From Erwinia_E haradaeae_B (GTDB taxonomy: Bacteria; Pseudomonadota; Gammaproteobacteria; Enterobacterales; Enterobacteriaceae): DNA of 64,000 nt. Both the position numbers and the translations under genes were made by a program. The stretch lies in contig NZ_LR217730.1 of NCBI RefSeq assembly GCF_900698985.1, positions 682,001 through 746,000 of the forward strand, given 5' to 3'. The notes under the pieces were generated by a model, which searched no databases, was not told the DNA's origin, and was given only the letters and a program-made list of their open reading frames with translations. This document shows, one piece after another, positions 52,782 through 61,086 of this stretch. How positions within the stretch are numbered: position 1 is the stretch's first letter; each line of letters starts with the position of its first letter.

Positions 52782-54191
52782 ATGTCAGCTGAATATGTTC
52801 TGTCAATGATTCATGATAATCAAGTGAAATTTGTTGATTTACGTTTCACCGATACTAAAGGTAAAGAACAACATATGACTATCCCTGCTCACCAGGTAAA
52901 TCAAAATTTTTTAAAAGAAGGTAAAATGTTTGATGGCTCTTCTATTAATGGTTGGAAAGATATCCATGAATCCGATATGCTTTTAATGCCCGATACTATT
53001 ACTGCTGTCCTTGACCCCTTTTTTGTAGATACAACACTTCTTTTGCGTTGTGACGTTTTAGAACCGGATACTATGAGAGGATATGATCGCGATCCGCGTT
53101 CTATAGCTAAACGAGCAGAAGATTTTTTACACAAATCTGGCATTGCAGATAATGTATTTTTTGGGCCAGAACCAGAATTTTTTATGTTTGACGATATTCG
53201 CTTTGGACACAGCACTTCCGGATCACATGTTTTTATCGATGATATTGAGGCTCATTGGAATACTAGTAAAGAATATCAAGGCGGTAATAAAGGTCACCGA
53301 CCAAAAATTAAAGGAGGATATTTACCAGTACCCCCAGTTGATTCTTCACATGATATTCGAACTAAGATGTGCTTGATGATGGAAAAGATGGGTATCACTA
53401 TTGAGGCACATCATCATGAAGTCGCTACCGCGGGTCAAAATGAAATTGCTACTCATTGTAATACTATAATAAAAAAAGCTGATGAAGTTCAGATTTATAA
53501 ATATGTAGTACATAATGTTGCGCATACTTATGGTAAAACCGCTACTTTTATGCCTAAGCCAATTTATGGTGATAATGGATCTGGTATGCATTGTCATATA
53601 TCTTTATCTAAAATGAATATTAATTTATTTTCAGGTGATCAATACAGTGGATTATCTAAACTTGCGTTATTTTATATAGGAGGAATAATTCAACATGCAA
53701 AAGCACTTAATGCATTAACAAATCCTACTACAAACTCATATAAACGCTTAGTGCCAGGCTATGAAGCACCAGTCATACTCGCTTACTCCTCTCGTAATCG
53801 TTCAGCTGCTATCAGAATTCCAATAGCTTCCAATCCCAAAAAATGCCGCATTGAAGTCCGTTTTCCTGATCCGTCGGCTAATCCTTACCTATGTTTTTCT
53901 GCAATGCTAATGGCTGGCTTAGATGGTATTATTAATAAAACCAACCCAGGTGAAGCAAGAGATAAAAACTTATACAAGTTATCAAATTTAGAAAAGAGCT
54001 CTACACCAAAAGTCGCAAGCTCTTTAGAGGAGGCTTTATCGGCCTTAGATCGGGACCGTGATTTCTTAACCAAAGGTAATGTATTTACTGACCATGCCAT
54101 CGATGCATATATTGCATTACATAGAGAAGAGATAGAACATCTTCGACAGATTCCCCATCCTGTCGAGTTTGAACTTTATTACAGTGTTTAG
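52782..54191 (+). CDS. glnA: Glutamine synthetase type I
   Basis: Makes glutamine from glutamate, ammonia and ATP; dodecamer in the cytosol. The start at 52782 (MSAEYVLSMI) follows TAGGAG by 9 bases and gives 469 residues, the E. coli length; an earlier ATG at 52773 overlaps the spacing region. FDGSSINGW, FFGPEPEFFMFDD, VPPVDS, HHHEVATAGQNE and the NPTTNSYKRLVPGYEAP loop are conserved. The adenylylation tyrosine is kept as Y398 in NLYKL. The regulators glnL and glnG that follow in E. coli are gone; recC follows convergently. Confidence 0.97.
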   Translation: MSAEYVLSMIHDNQVKFVDLRFTDTKGKEQHMTIPAHQVNQNFLKEGKMFDGSSINGWKDIHESDMLLMPDTITAVLDPFFVDTTLLLRCDVLEPDTMRGYDRDPRSIAKRAEDFLHKSGIADNVFFGPEPEFFMFDDIRFGHSTSGSHVFIDDIEAHWNTSKEYQGGNKGHRPKIKGGYLPVPPVDSSHDIRTKMCLMMEKMGITIEAHHHEVATAGQNEIATHCNTIIKKADEVQIYKYVVHNVAHTYGKTATFMPKPIYGDNGSGMHCHISLSKMNINLFSGDQYSGLSKLALFYIGGIIQHAKALNALTNPTTNSYKRLVPGYEAPVILAYSSRNRSAAIRIPIASNPKKCRIEVRFPDPSANPYLCFSAMLMAGLDGIINKTNPGEARDKNLYKLSNLEKSSTPKVASSLEEALSALDRDRDFLTKGNVFTDHAIDAYIALHREEIEHLRQIPHPVEFELYYSV

Positions 54192-54269
54192 CGTTATATA
54201 TTCAATATTTTTTTATCCTATTTTACTTATTAAGTTAAAAACATAAAATATTACCTATAAATAAATAGT

Positions 54270-54310
54270 AGCTAGAGCGCATTGAAAGATATGCTCTAGC
54301 TCTAAAGCTA
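54270..54310 (+). terminator. hairpin after glnA with an alternative pairing
   Basis: A perfect 9-bp stem AGCTAGAGC/GCTCTAGCT (54270-54278 with 54293-54301) starts 78 bases after glnA. Its right arm can instead pair within TAGCT-CTAA-AGCTA (54297-54310). No T-tract follows. Confidence 0.4.
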
Positions 54311-54489
54311 ATATAGTTAAATTGTTTTATGATGAAGTACATATAAATCATAGAATACTTTTAAAACACTTATACAAATTTTTAATTTTTATCAAGCAGC
54401 GCTATGTGCTTACTACTTCAGGTATTTAATTAATATTAATTATCTCATTCGCAATAGTTAAATACATATAATATAAAGCAGATCCTTAT

Positions 54490-57400
54490 TTATCCTACTT
54501 GATGAGACCGTATTACTGGAAGAAGCCAAGTCTCTGCTGCTAATATCATAGTCTGCATCTCTGAGGTGTCTAAATAAGGCAGTAATCGCTGTAAAAAATA
54601 ATCATGCTTTTCCCCGTGCATATAATCAGATCCATTCCAGCGCTCTAAAAGTTTTTTGTATGCTTTGTTCTGCGTTACCCCATCATAACAAATTATATCT
54701 AAATTTTTATCAAAACATTCTTGTAGCCAAGCACCTCCAGAATGTGTCAATACTAAAGGATTAGACATACCTAAGAAATACCCATTCATGTAGTACTCTA
54801 AATGCTGTTTTGCTTTTTCTACTGATATTGGTAAAAAACGCCAAATACTATTCTGGAGTCCTAACATAAGACTAATACCTTGACCACCTATTGCACAATA
54901 TATTAAATGCTCTAACCATAATATGAATCCATCCCGAACATTAAGAACACCAGGGCGCCATCGTAATAACCCATCAGTTTGGATTTGATCAAGAACGCCA
55001 CTCAATGTCATATCTTGAATATTTAATAGTATTTCTTTGTTTTCTGTAGACGAACGAAATCGCAAAATCTGTTCAGAAAGACCATGCAGTACTCTTTTTC
55101 TCTCCTGCCAAAACAATTCCCCCCATACTCCATGAGCTAACTGTCCTGAAGATCTATAATATTTATAAAGTCGTTCGGAATCACTCTGATTTATTAGCTC
55201 TTTTAATAAATTTTGATCCAGCTGATAACGAGTAAGGCTATTTAAAACAAATGGCTCTGCATCCAATAATAGTGCGTGCTCTACCTGAAAGGAAATACCA
55301 AGTCTACATTTAAAAAAATAGCGCACTGGATGTCGCCAAAATTGCAGAAATTGATATAAAGTAAAATGTTTTTTATCTTCATGAGGTGATTCTTGAGGAA
55401 TAGGTGATAAAACAAAACCTTGATGATAAATAATAGGCGACAATTCTATTATACCATTAATAGATTTAGTTTTTGATATAACAGACTCCTGAAAAAAGGG
55501 GGGCATACAGGTATGCACATGCTGCAGATGTTGTACAATAGATTGAGCACTAGTATCCACGTCTTTATCTCTATCTCTAGCCAAACAAAAACTTTGGCTA
55601 ATATATTGTGTTAACTCGCTGACTAGAATAGAGGGATAACGTGTAGTATTATCTTGAATTGACTGGGAAATATAGCTAATATAAAATTTTTTTTGGGCAG
55701 CATTTAAAGCTTCTAAAAAAAGGTAACTATCATTATAGTTAATATTATCCTTTTTGGTTGTTTGATTAATTAAGTTCAAACTTGATGGCATTTTAATACA
55801 TGGAAATACTCCTTCATTCATTCCTAATAAACACACTACTTTTATTGGAGTGAACATCATTGGCATTAAAGTACAGAAATTTATAGATCCGGGTAAATAA
55901 TAATCTCTTGAACATGTTTCTTTCAGATGCAATAATAGATCCTCTCTAAGAATAAAAAACGGAACAGTCTGATGATAAGAGGCTTGCATGCCATGGTATA
56001 ATATATTATACCAACGCTCTTCAATCAGCGCTAACTCTGTTTGATTATCTGCAGTTCTGAGAAAAAAATCATCAAGCATCAGACGACACATTGGCACCCA
56101 ACTTTCTAAGTCATGCGGTTTACGTATACATTCTCTCCATCGATTAAGGGTAAGCATAAATTCAGATAGATACCCTGTTAATTCTGCAATTAACCCGTGA
56201 GACTCGTCAAAAGGTAATACTCCTTTCCACTCACCTGCTGTACTATGCATTGCATAACCTAACAACATACGATTTAAACCAAAACGCCAAGTATTCTGAT
56301 TAGTCATGGGCAAATCAAGGTCTCGTATATTATCATCATCTAGGCCCCATCTTATACCGGATTCTACTATCCAGCGACGTAACACAATTAACCCTTGCTC
56401 ATCAATAGAAAAACGGCTAGCAACTACAGGAACCTCTAAAATAGACCAGACTTCTTCTGCGATAAATCGACCATCCAGCAGATTTAATAATGCAGAAAAA
56501 GTTTTAATAAAGATATTTTTCTTAGAAATACGACTATCAGAAATAGAAAATGGTATATATCGACTAGGCAGAGCATTACTGAAAACAGCTTGAATAAATG
56601 GTGTGTAAATATCAATATCTACCGCTGTTACAATAATCTCATGAGCAGACAGCGCTGGATCTGCGGCCATCATATCAAGTAACTGATTTTGCAAAACCTC
56701 AATTTCACGCTGTATACTATGACATAAATGGATCTCTATGGATCGATCATTTACTTCTAAAATACGCTTTCCTAAACTATTATTCCATTCACTATTACTG
56801 AGACCTATTACTGAGTAATCTTCTAATTCTAATATATCCTTCTGTAATGTACATAAAAGATTGATAGGTACAATATCAACAAACGCACATATTTCTTTTG
56901 GTGCGCTCTGCGCCAAAAGAAATAAATTCTCTCTCTCTGAGTGTCCCCACGAATCTAAGAGCGGATTAGTAAGCTGTTGTTTTTTACAAGATGAATTAAA
57001 TAATAAAGAATCATCTCTAGAATCACGAAATTGTGGCAGACAGCTGTCTTCTTTATAGTGATAACGGTGACAAATTGATAATTCCTTTAAAGAGGAATCA
57101 CTCCAGATATCTCCCCAATAATACCGACATGGATTAGTAAAAAAAATGTGTATATCTATGTATTTTTCTAAAGCCTGAATATAGTAGTTAGGTAACGCTG
57201 AAAGACCAAAAATAAATACACGCTCTGGAACAGTAGATAAACGCTTATCGATATTTTTTAGAGTCAACAGAAGACGCTGAAAAAGAGCAGAAAAACTCCA
57301 TACCGGTTCTCCTAAATATTTAGTATATTCTACTAATGCTAACCATAGAGGTCCTTGCCATAACTGAAAATCGCCACACTCTTTTATTATGCGACCCTCT

Positions 57401-57849
57401 TCCCAAGCATGAATCCAGTGCGGACAATGAAAAATATACTGTTCAAAAACATTTGCGATATGTTCTGTTAATTGGAATAGCTTATGATTATCACTATCAT
57501 CACGCAGATAATAACGCAGCATACTGAACGTATCATCTAGAAGTAACTTTGGAATCACCACTCTAAGTTTCCAACACATACTTGATTTACTAAATATTTT
57601 TTTTTTAAAAGAACCTTGAAAATCTAGAGTTAGAAAATTCCAAATAAAATCAGAAGATGATAAAAAGTTAATATTAGCAGCAATACCAAACTCTAAAGAA
57701 AAAGAAAGTTTTAACCATTGAACCATATTAGGGCTATTGACTAACATAACTTCCGGAGATAATGGATGACGCAGGGGCTGTTTATTTATCTCTCGACAAA
57801 TTAACATTTTAAGCATTTCCAATTGATTAGAATGGTAAACAGTAATCAT
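54490..57849 (-). CDS. recC: Exodeoxyribonuclease V subunit RecC
   Basis: Part of the RecBCD helicase-nuclease that processes double-strand ends; RecC scans for Chi. The 1119 residues compare with 1122 in E. coli and the whole protein aligns (FTNPCRYYWGDIW, CHSIQREIEVLQNQLL, DDDNIRDLDLP, INFCTLMPM, VVCLLGMNEGVFP). RecC has inactivated helicase domains and a nuclease-like C-terminal domain. Several residues reported to line the Chi site differ from E. coli (Q38N, T40P, L64S, D133N, L134V, D136E, R142C), while Q44, W70 and Q137 are kept. ptrA, recB and recD are not beside it, so partners must be elsewhere if the complex works. Confidence 0.95.
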   Translation of the reverse strand: MITVYHSNQLEMLKMLICREINKQPLRHPLSPEVMLVNSPNMVQWLKLSFSLEFGIAANINFLSSSDFIWNFLTLDFQGSFKKKIFSKSSMCWKLRVVIPKLLLDDTFSMLRYYLRDDSDNHKLFQLTEHIANVFEQYIFHCPHWIHAWEEGRIIKECGDFQLWQGPLWLALVEYTKYLGEPVWSFSALFQRLLLTLKNIDKRLSTVPERVFIFGLSALPNYYIQALEKYIDIHIFFTNPCRYYWGDIWSDSSLKELSICHRYHYKEDSCLPQFRDSRDDSLLFNSSCKKQQLTNPLLDSWGHSERENLFLLAQSAPKEICAFVDIVPINLLCTLQKDILELEDYSVIGLSNSEWNNSLGKRILEVNDRSIEIHLCHSIQREIEVLQNQLLDMMAADPALSAHEIIVTAVDIDIYTPFIQAVFSNALPSRYIPFSISDSRISKKNIFIKTFSALLNLLDGRFIAEEVWSILEVPVVASRFSIDEQGLIVLRRWIVESGIRWGLDDDNIRDLDLPMTNQNTWRFGLNRMLLGYAMHSTAGEWKGVLPFDESHGLIAELTGYLSEFMLTLNRWRECIRKPHDLESWVPMCRLMLDDFFLRTADNQTELALIEERWYNILYHGMQASYHQTVPFFILREDLLLHLKETCSRDYYLPGSINFCTLMPMMFTPIKVVCLLGMNEGVFPCIKMPSSLNLINQTTKKDNINYNDSYLFLEALNAAQKKFYISYISQSIQDNTTRYPSILVSELTQYISQSFCLARDRDKDVDTSAQSIVQHLQHVHTCMPPFFQESVISKTKSINGIIELSPIIYHQGFVLSPIPQESPHEDKKHFTLYQFLQFWRHPVRYFFKCRLGISFQVEHALLLDAEPFVLNSLTRYQLDQNLLKELINQSDSERLYKYYRSSGQLAHGVWGELFWQERKRVLHGLSEQILRFRSSTENKEILLNIQDMTLSGVLDQIQTDGLLRWRPGVLNVRDGFILWLEHLIYCAIGGQGISLMLGLQNSIWRFLPISVEKAKQHLEYYMNGYFLGMSNPLVLTHSGGAWLQECFDKNLDIICYDGVTQNKAYKKLLERWNGSDYMHGEKHDYFLQRLLPYLDTSEMQTMILAAETWLLPVIRSHQVG

Positions 57850-58007
57850 GCATATATATCCTATGGATCACACAAAATTATTTGATAAATTACTCGGTAT
57901 AATTGCTTGGTCGCATAGAAAAGACTGTCAAGAAGGTTATCCAGAATATAATTATTGCATAATGAAAGTTACTATCATATAATAATTAATTATATTTTTA
58001 TAAATTA

Positions 58008-58083
<76 letters not shown>

Positions 58084-58984
58084 CATAAAACATACATTAA
58101 GTCTTTAGATTTTATCTCTTACAGAGTCCTAATTTTTATGGATAACACTTGAATGTAAGATATATAAATAATTATATTATATAATATAGAGATATATAAT
58201 TAATATGTATTATATACATTTAATTACATTTAAAGTGCATCTTTTAATATCTTTTTGCTAATTTTTTAAAGAAGTATGAGGTAACTGCTTCATATAGTTA
58301 TTTTTTTTCAATAAAATACACAAACTAATAGTAACACTTACACTATGAAACAAAAATTACATATACTACATAATAGTAAGATAAAAAGATTCAAAAAAAA
58401 ACATTAAAATGCCTATTTAATAGGTATTTTAATGTTTAGTAGCGTAGCAAATCTTTAAAAGATATCTTAAAAAGAAGATAACAATCTTTTATATTTATAA
58501 ATTTATAATATGAATTATTAAATATCTTTTAGTTCTTCTTTTACAATTAAATAAAAACATTAAATTCATTATTTAAAAATTTTCAATAATATAAATTATG
58601 ATACTGTCTAATTTTTAGATACATATACGTATGATATAAAATCATTAAACTATTTCAGAAGCATACTACTTAAGCAATTGATTACAGAAAAAACAGCACG
58701 CGATAATATTAACATAAGTATGGTTCTTAATTAATTATAAAATCTATTATCTGTACTAAGCGAACCACAGAAAATTGAATAAAAATATCTTATAAAATTA
58801 TAAATAATATTAAATTAAAGAGTCAATGTTGCATATTATCTTAAATACTAAAAATTGTGACTATCTTATTAAAACATAAAACATAACAAAAAAACTATTG
58901 AATTATTACATTAACTAGACAGATTAGTCTTTATAAATATAATCTAATGTTTTTTATTAAAAATAATCTGATTATTATTAATAC
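58084..58984. other. AT-rich spacer with one long hairpin
   Basis: No gene seen apart from a possible zapD trace at its right end and the hairpin at 58393-58437. Confidence 0.5.
58393..58437 (-). terminator. long terminator-like hairpin, minus strand
   Basis: Arms 58399-58415 and 58421-58437 pair over 17 positions with one G-T type wobble and a 5-nt loop; on the minus strand the hairpin runs straight into nine T (58401-58393). It looks like an intrinsic terminator, yet the nearest gene on that strand is rpsT, 1.5 kb away. Confidence 0.6.
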
Positions 58985-59020
58985 TTGTTACTATTACGTT
59001 CCATCTATATCTGTAACACA
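58985..59020 (+). pseudogene. zapD: possible end of decayed zapD before yacG
   Basis: In E. coli zapD ends just before yacG with ERLDFELACC. The plus strand here has ACTATT, ACG, then TTC.A.CTA.AT.TGTAA in that order, ending 24 bases before yacG. Short and uncertain. Confidence 0.25.
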
Positions 59021-59037
59021 CCCAAAAGAGAAACATT

Positions 59038-59178
59038 ATGAACTATATAACTATAGTGGCATGTCCTATTTGTAGTAAAAAAATAATATGGAGCAAGTTC
59101 AATAAATGGCGTCCATTTTGCAGTAAACGTTGTCAATTAATTGACCTAGGAGGATGGTTACATGAAGAAAAAAATTAG
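59038..59178 (+). CDS. yacG: DNA gyrase inhibitor YacG, shortened
   Basis: Small zinc protein that binds gyrase B in E. coli. Only 46 codons compared with 65 in E. coli: the zinc ribbon is complete, with cysteines at 9, 12, 28 and 32 in ACPICSKK and PFCSKRCQLIDLG, and GWLHEEKN follows, but the acidic C-terminal tail that contacts GyrB in the known structure is mostly missing. AAGAG lies before the ATG. The zinc fold may be the retained function. Upstream zapD is at best a trace. Confidence 0.9.
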   Translation: MNYITIVACPICSKKIIWSKFNKWRPFCSKRCQLIDLGGWLHEEKN

Positions 59179-59962
59179 TCAATTGCTAATATTTAATAAA
59201 AATAAAAAATAAGACTTATATAGTTATATTTTTGATAGTTCTTTTAATAAGTTATTTTATTATCTGATAATAGTATTTTGATTATTTATTTTGCATGTCT
59301 ATTTTTTTAAATTTTTACAGTAAACTTATTATAATAAATAAAAATAACAATTTACGTCTTATAAATTTTATAAATATTTTTATTTAAAGTATTATTTAAA
59401 AAATATTTATTTGTATTGAATATAAATATAAATTTAAGCTTAATTCTTTTTGTATACATTTTAATAAAAATTAGTTTAAATGTTATAAAAATTTTTATTT
59501 ATCAGAATGGTTTACTCAATCATCCCCTTAAAGAAGCCTAGAATAGGCTCTCTGAAGTTAAAAAAAATATATAAAGTTATATTAAATTATCTTCTTTAAA
59601 TCTTTCTATATCTAAATTCTGGCTACATTTTATAAATTTATAATTATATAAATTTTATAAAATTTATATGAAAATTTATATAAAAAAATAATTCATATAA
59701 AAAGATAATATCCATTATACTTGTTATTTTAAGCATTATTAAAAAGTATTAACTTTATACACATTAATAGTATTATATTTTTATATTTAAAATAATAAAA
59801 TTATATTAATAATATTATCTGTGTGTATTTTATTTTAGGATTTTCTTATATCTTATTTTTGGATAAAATATTTCAGAACATAAAAAATCTTAGATTTTTA
59901 GTACAAACGATCTCTTGTCCATATCATTATCTTTTCTTTAAATTCATATTATATAAATATAC
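59179..59962. other. spacer between convergent yacG and rpsT
   Basis: AT-rich. A GC-containing hairpin AGCCTA-GAA-TAGGCT at 59535-59549 is followed by TTCTTT in the rpsT direction and may end the rpsT transcript 410 bases downstream, or be a remnant of another gene's terminator. Confidence 0.45.
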
Positions 59963-60274
59963 CTATTCTAGATTAGATTCTATACTGGATCGATTATTAC
60001 TGGCTTTACATTCAGGCATCAGCTTAATCTTTGAAATAAGATTAGATTTATAACGTGCAGCCTTGTTTTTGTGAATTAAGCCTTTAGAAGCTTGCCGATC
60101 TACTAGTGGTTGCATAACACTAAATGCATTTAGTGCGATAATCTTATCACCAGTTGCAATAGCTACATGTACTTTTTTAATAAAAGTACGTATCATAGAT
60201 CTGCAACTTGCATTATGTTTACGACGTCTTTCAGATGTTATAATCCGTTTCTTAGCTGATTGAATATTAGCCAA
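59963..60274 (-). CDS. rpsT: 30S ribosomal protein S20 with C-terminal extension
   Basis: Binds 16S rRNA early in small-subunit assembly. It starts at TTG (60274), as in E. coli, with AGGGG seven bases upstream, giving ANIQSAKKRIITSERRRKHN; the frame is open further upstream but without similarity. The helical body matches through NLISKIK. The E. coli stop position has been lost, and the frame runs on for about 16 residues (LMPECKASNNRSSIESNLE), giving 103 residues compared with 87. The tail has no obvious function. Confidence 0.93.
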   Translation of the reverse strand: MANIQSAKKRIITSERRRKHNASCRSMIRTFIKKVHVAIATGDKIIALNAFSVMQPLVDRQASKGLIHKNKAARYKSNLISKIKLMPECKASNNRSSIESNLE

Positions 60275-60871
60275 AATTTTACCCCTAAACCAAATAGTGT
60301 TTTTAACGTTTCTATCTAAACTTTTATAAAGTATTATCTGTGCTCCAACAATTGTCAATAAGTTTTGTTAGACAAAAATAAAATAAATATCATGAAAATA
60401 GATATCTTTAATATATCCAGAACATAAATAACCTATAAATAAATCTATTAATTGACCTAATAGATAGTCACAAGACTTCAATAATTACACTTGATATTGC
60501 AACAACCTACATTAAAATGTTAATAAACTCAGTAAATGTTTTTTAATTTCTAACTATTTTAGTATAGTATTTTTTTAAAAAGTAGTGTTGTTCTTTTTAT
60601 GTCCATACTATTATGATAATAAGTAAAAATATCGGATTTTATTTACAAAATAATACACAAAATTTATATTTTATCACTAGCGCTATATGCTTTGCATATA
60701 ATGCATATTAAATTATGGTTATATTTACAAAAGCGCGCAAAAACATTATAAACCATTATAGAATATATATAGAGCAACAAGTTTAATAAAAATAAAATAT
60801 TTTATTTTTTTAATTAATTGAACCTTATTAAAATTAAATTAATAACTGATATTATAACTTATCACTATATA
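60275..60871. other. AT-rich spacer, presumed body of ribF relic
   Basis: No open frame. In E. coli ribF starts divergently from rpsT; a possible relic start ATGAAAAT lies at 60391, but the body is unreadable by eye. Confidence 0.4.
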
Positions 60872-60968
60872 AAAGTAATCTGACTATATAAATCATCGGT
60901 TATCTTTAATTTGCTATTAGCACTTAAAAGAATTGAACAAGAACTAAGAAAATAAAAAAATGTTATAT
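60872..60968 (+). pseudogene. ribF: decayed 3' end of ribF (riboflavin kinase/FAD synthetase)
   Basis: ribF directly precedes ileS in E. coli. About 120 bases before ileS the plus strand reads CATCGGTT for QRF, then TTTGCT, ACTTAAAAG, ATTGAACAAGA, ACTAA and AAGAAAAT in the order of the codons for FASLDELK-QI-QDELTAREF. Indels and stops break the frame. The match over about 50 bases is one of the best among the relics. Loss would leave the cell without its usual bifunctional FMN/FAD enzyme unless another copy exists. Confidence 0.55.
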
Positions 60969-61086
60969 AAAATATATTTTAACATATGATAAATACCTTA
61001 CATTAACTATGACATTACAAGGTGTGATCCATATTAGTTAATATTTATTATTAATACAACCGACAGAGATAAAATCGAGAATCTTA
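60969..61086. other. leader region of ileS
   Basis: Short AT-rich region; CGAGA lies nine bases before the ileS ATG as a weak ribosome-binding site. Confidence 0.4.

Noticed and set aside
57880..57950. TTGACA box upstream of recC as promoter
   Set aside because: No -10 element at acceptable spacing (the next TATACC is about 23 bases away); -10-like boxes are everywhere in this DNA.
57863..57982. 39-codon frame between recC and tRNA-Gly (MDHTKLFDKLLGIIAWSHRK start)
   Set aside because: Somewhat GC-richer than its surroundings, but no recognisable family and no good ribosome-binding site; might be a relic I cannot name.
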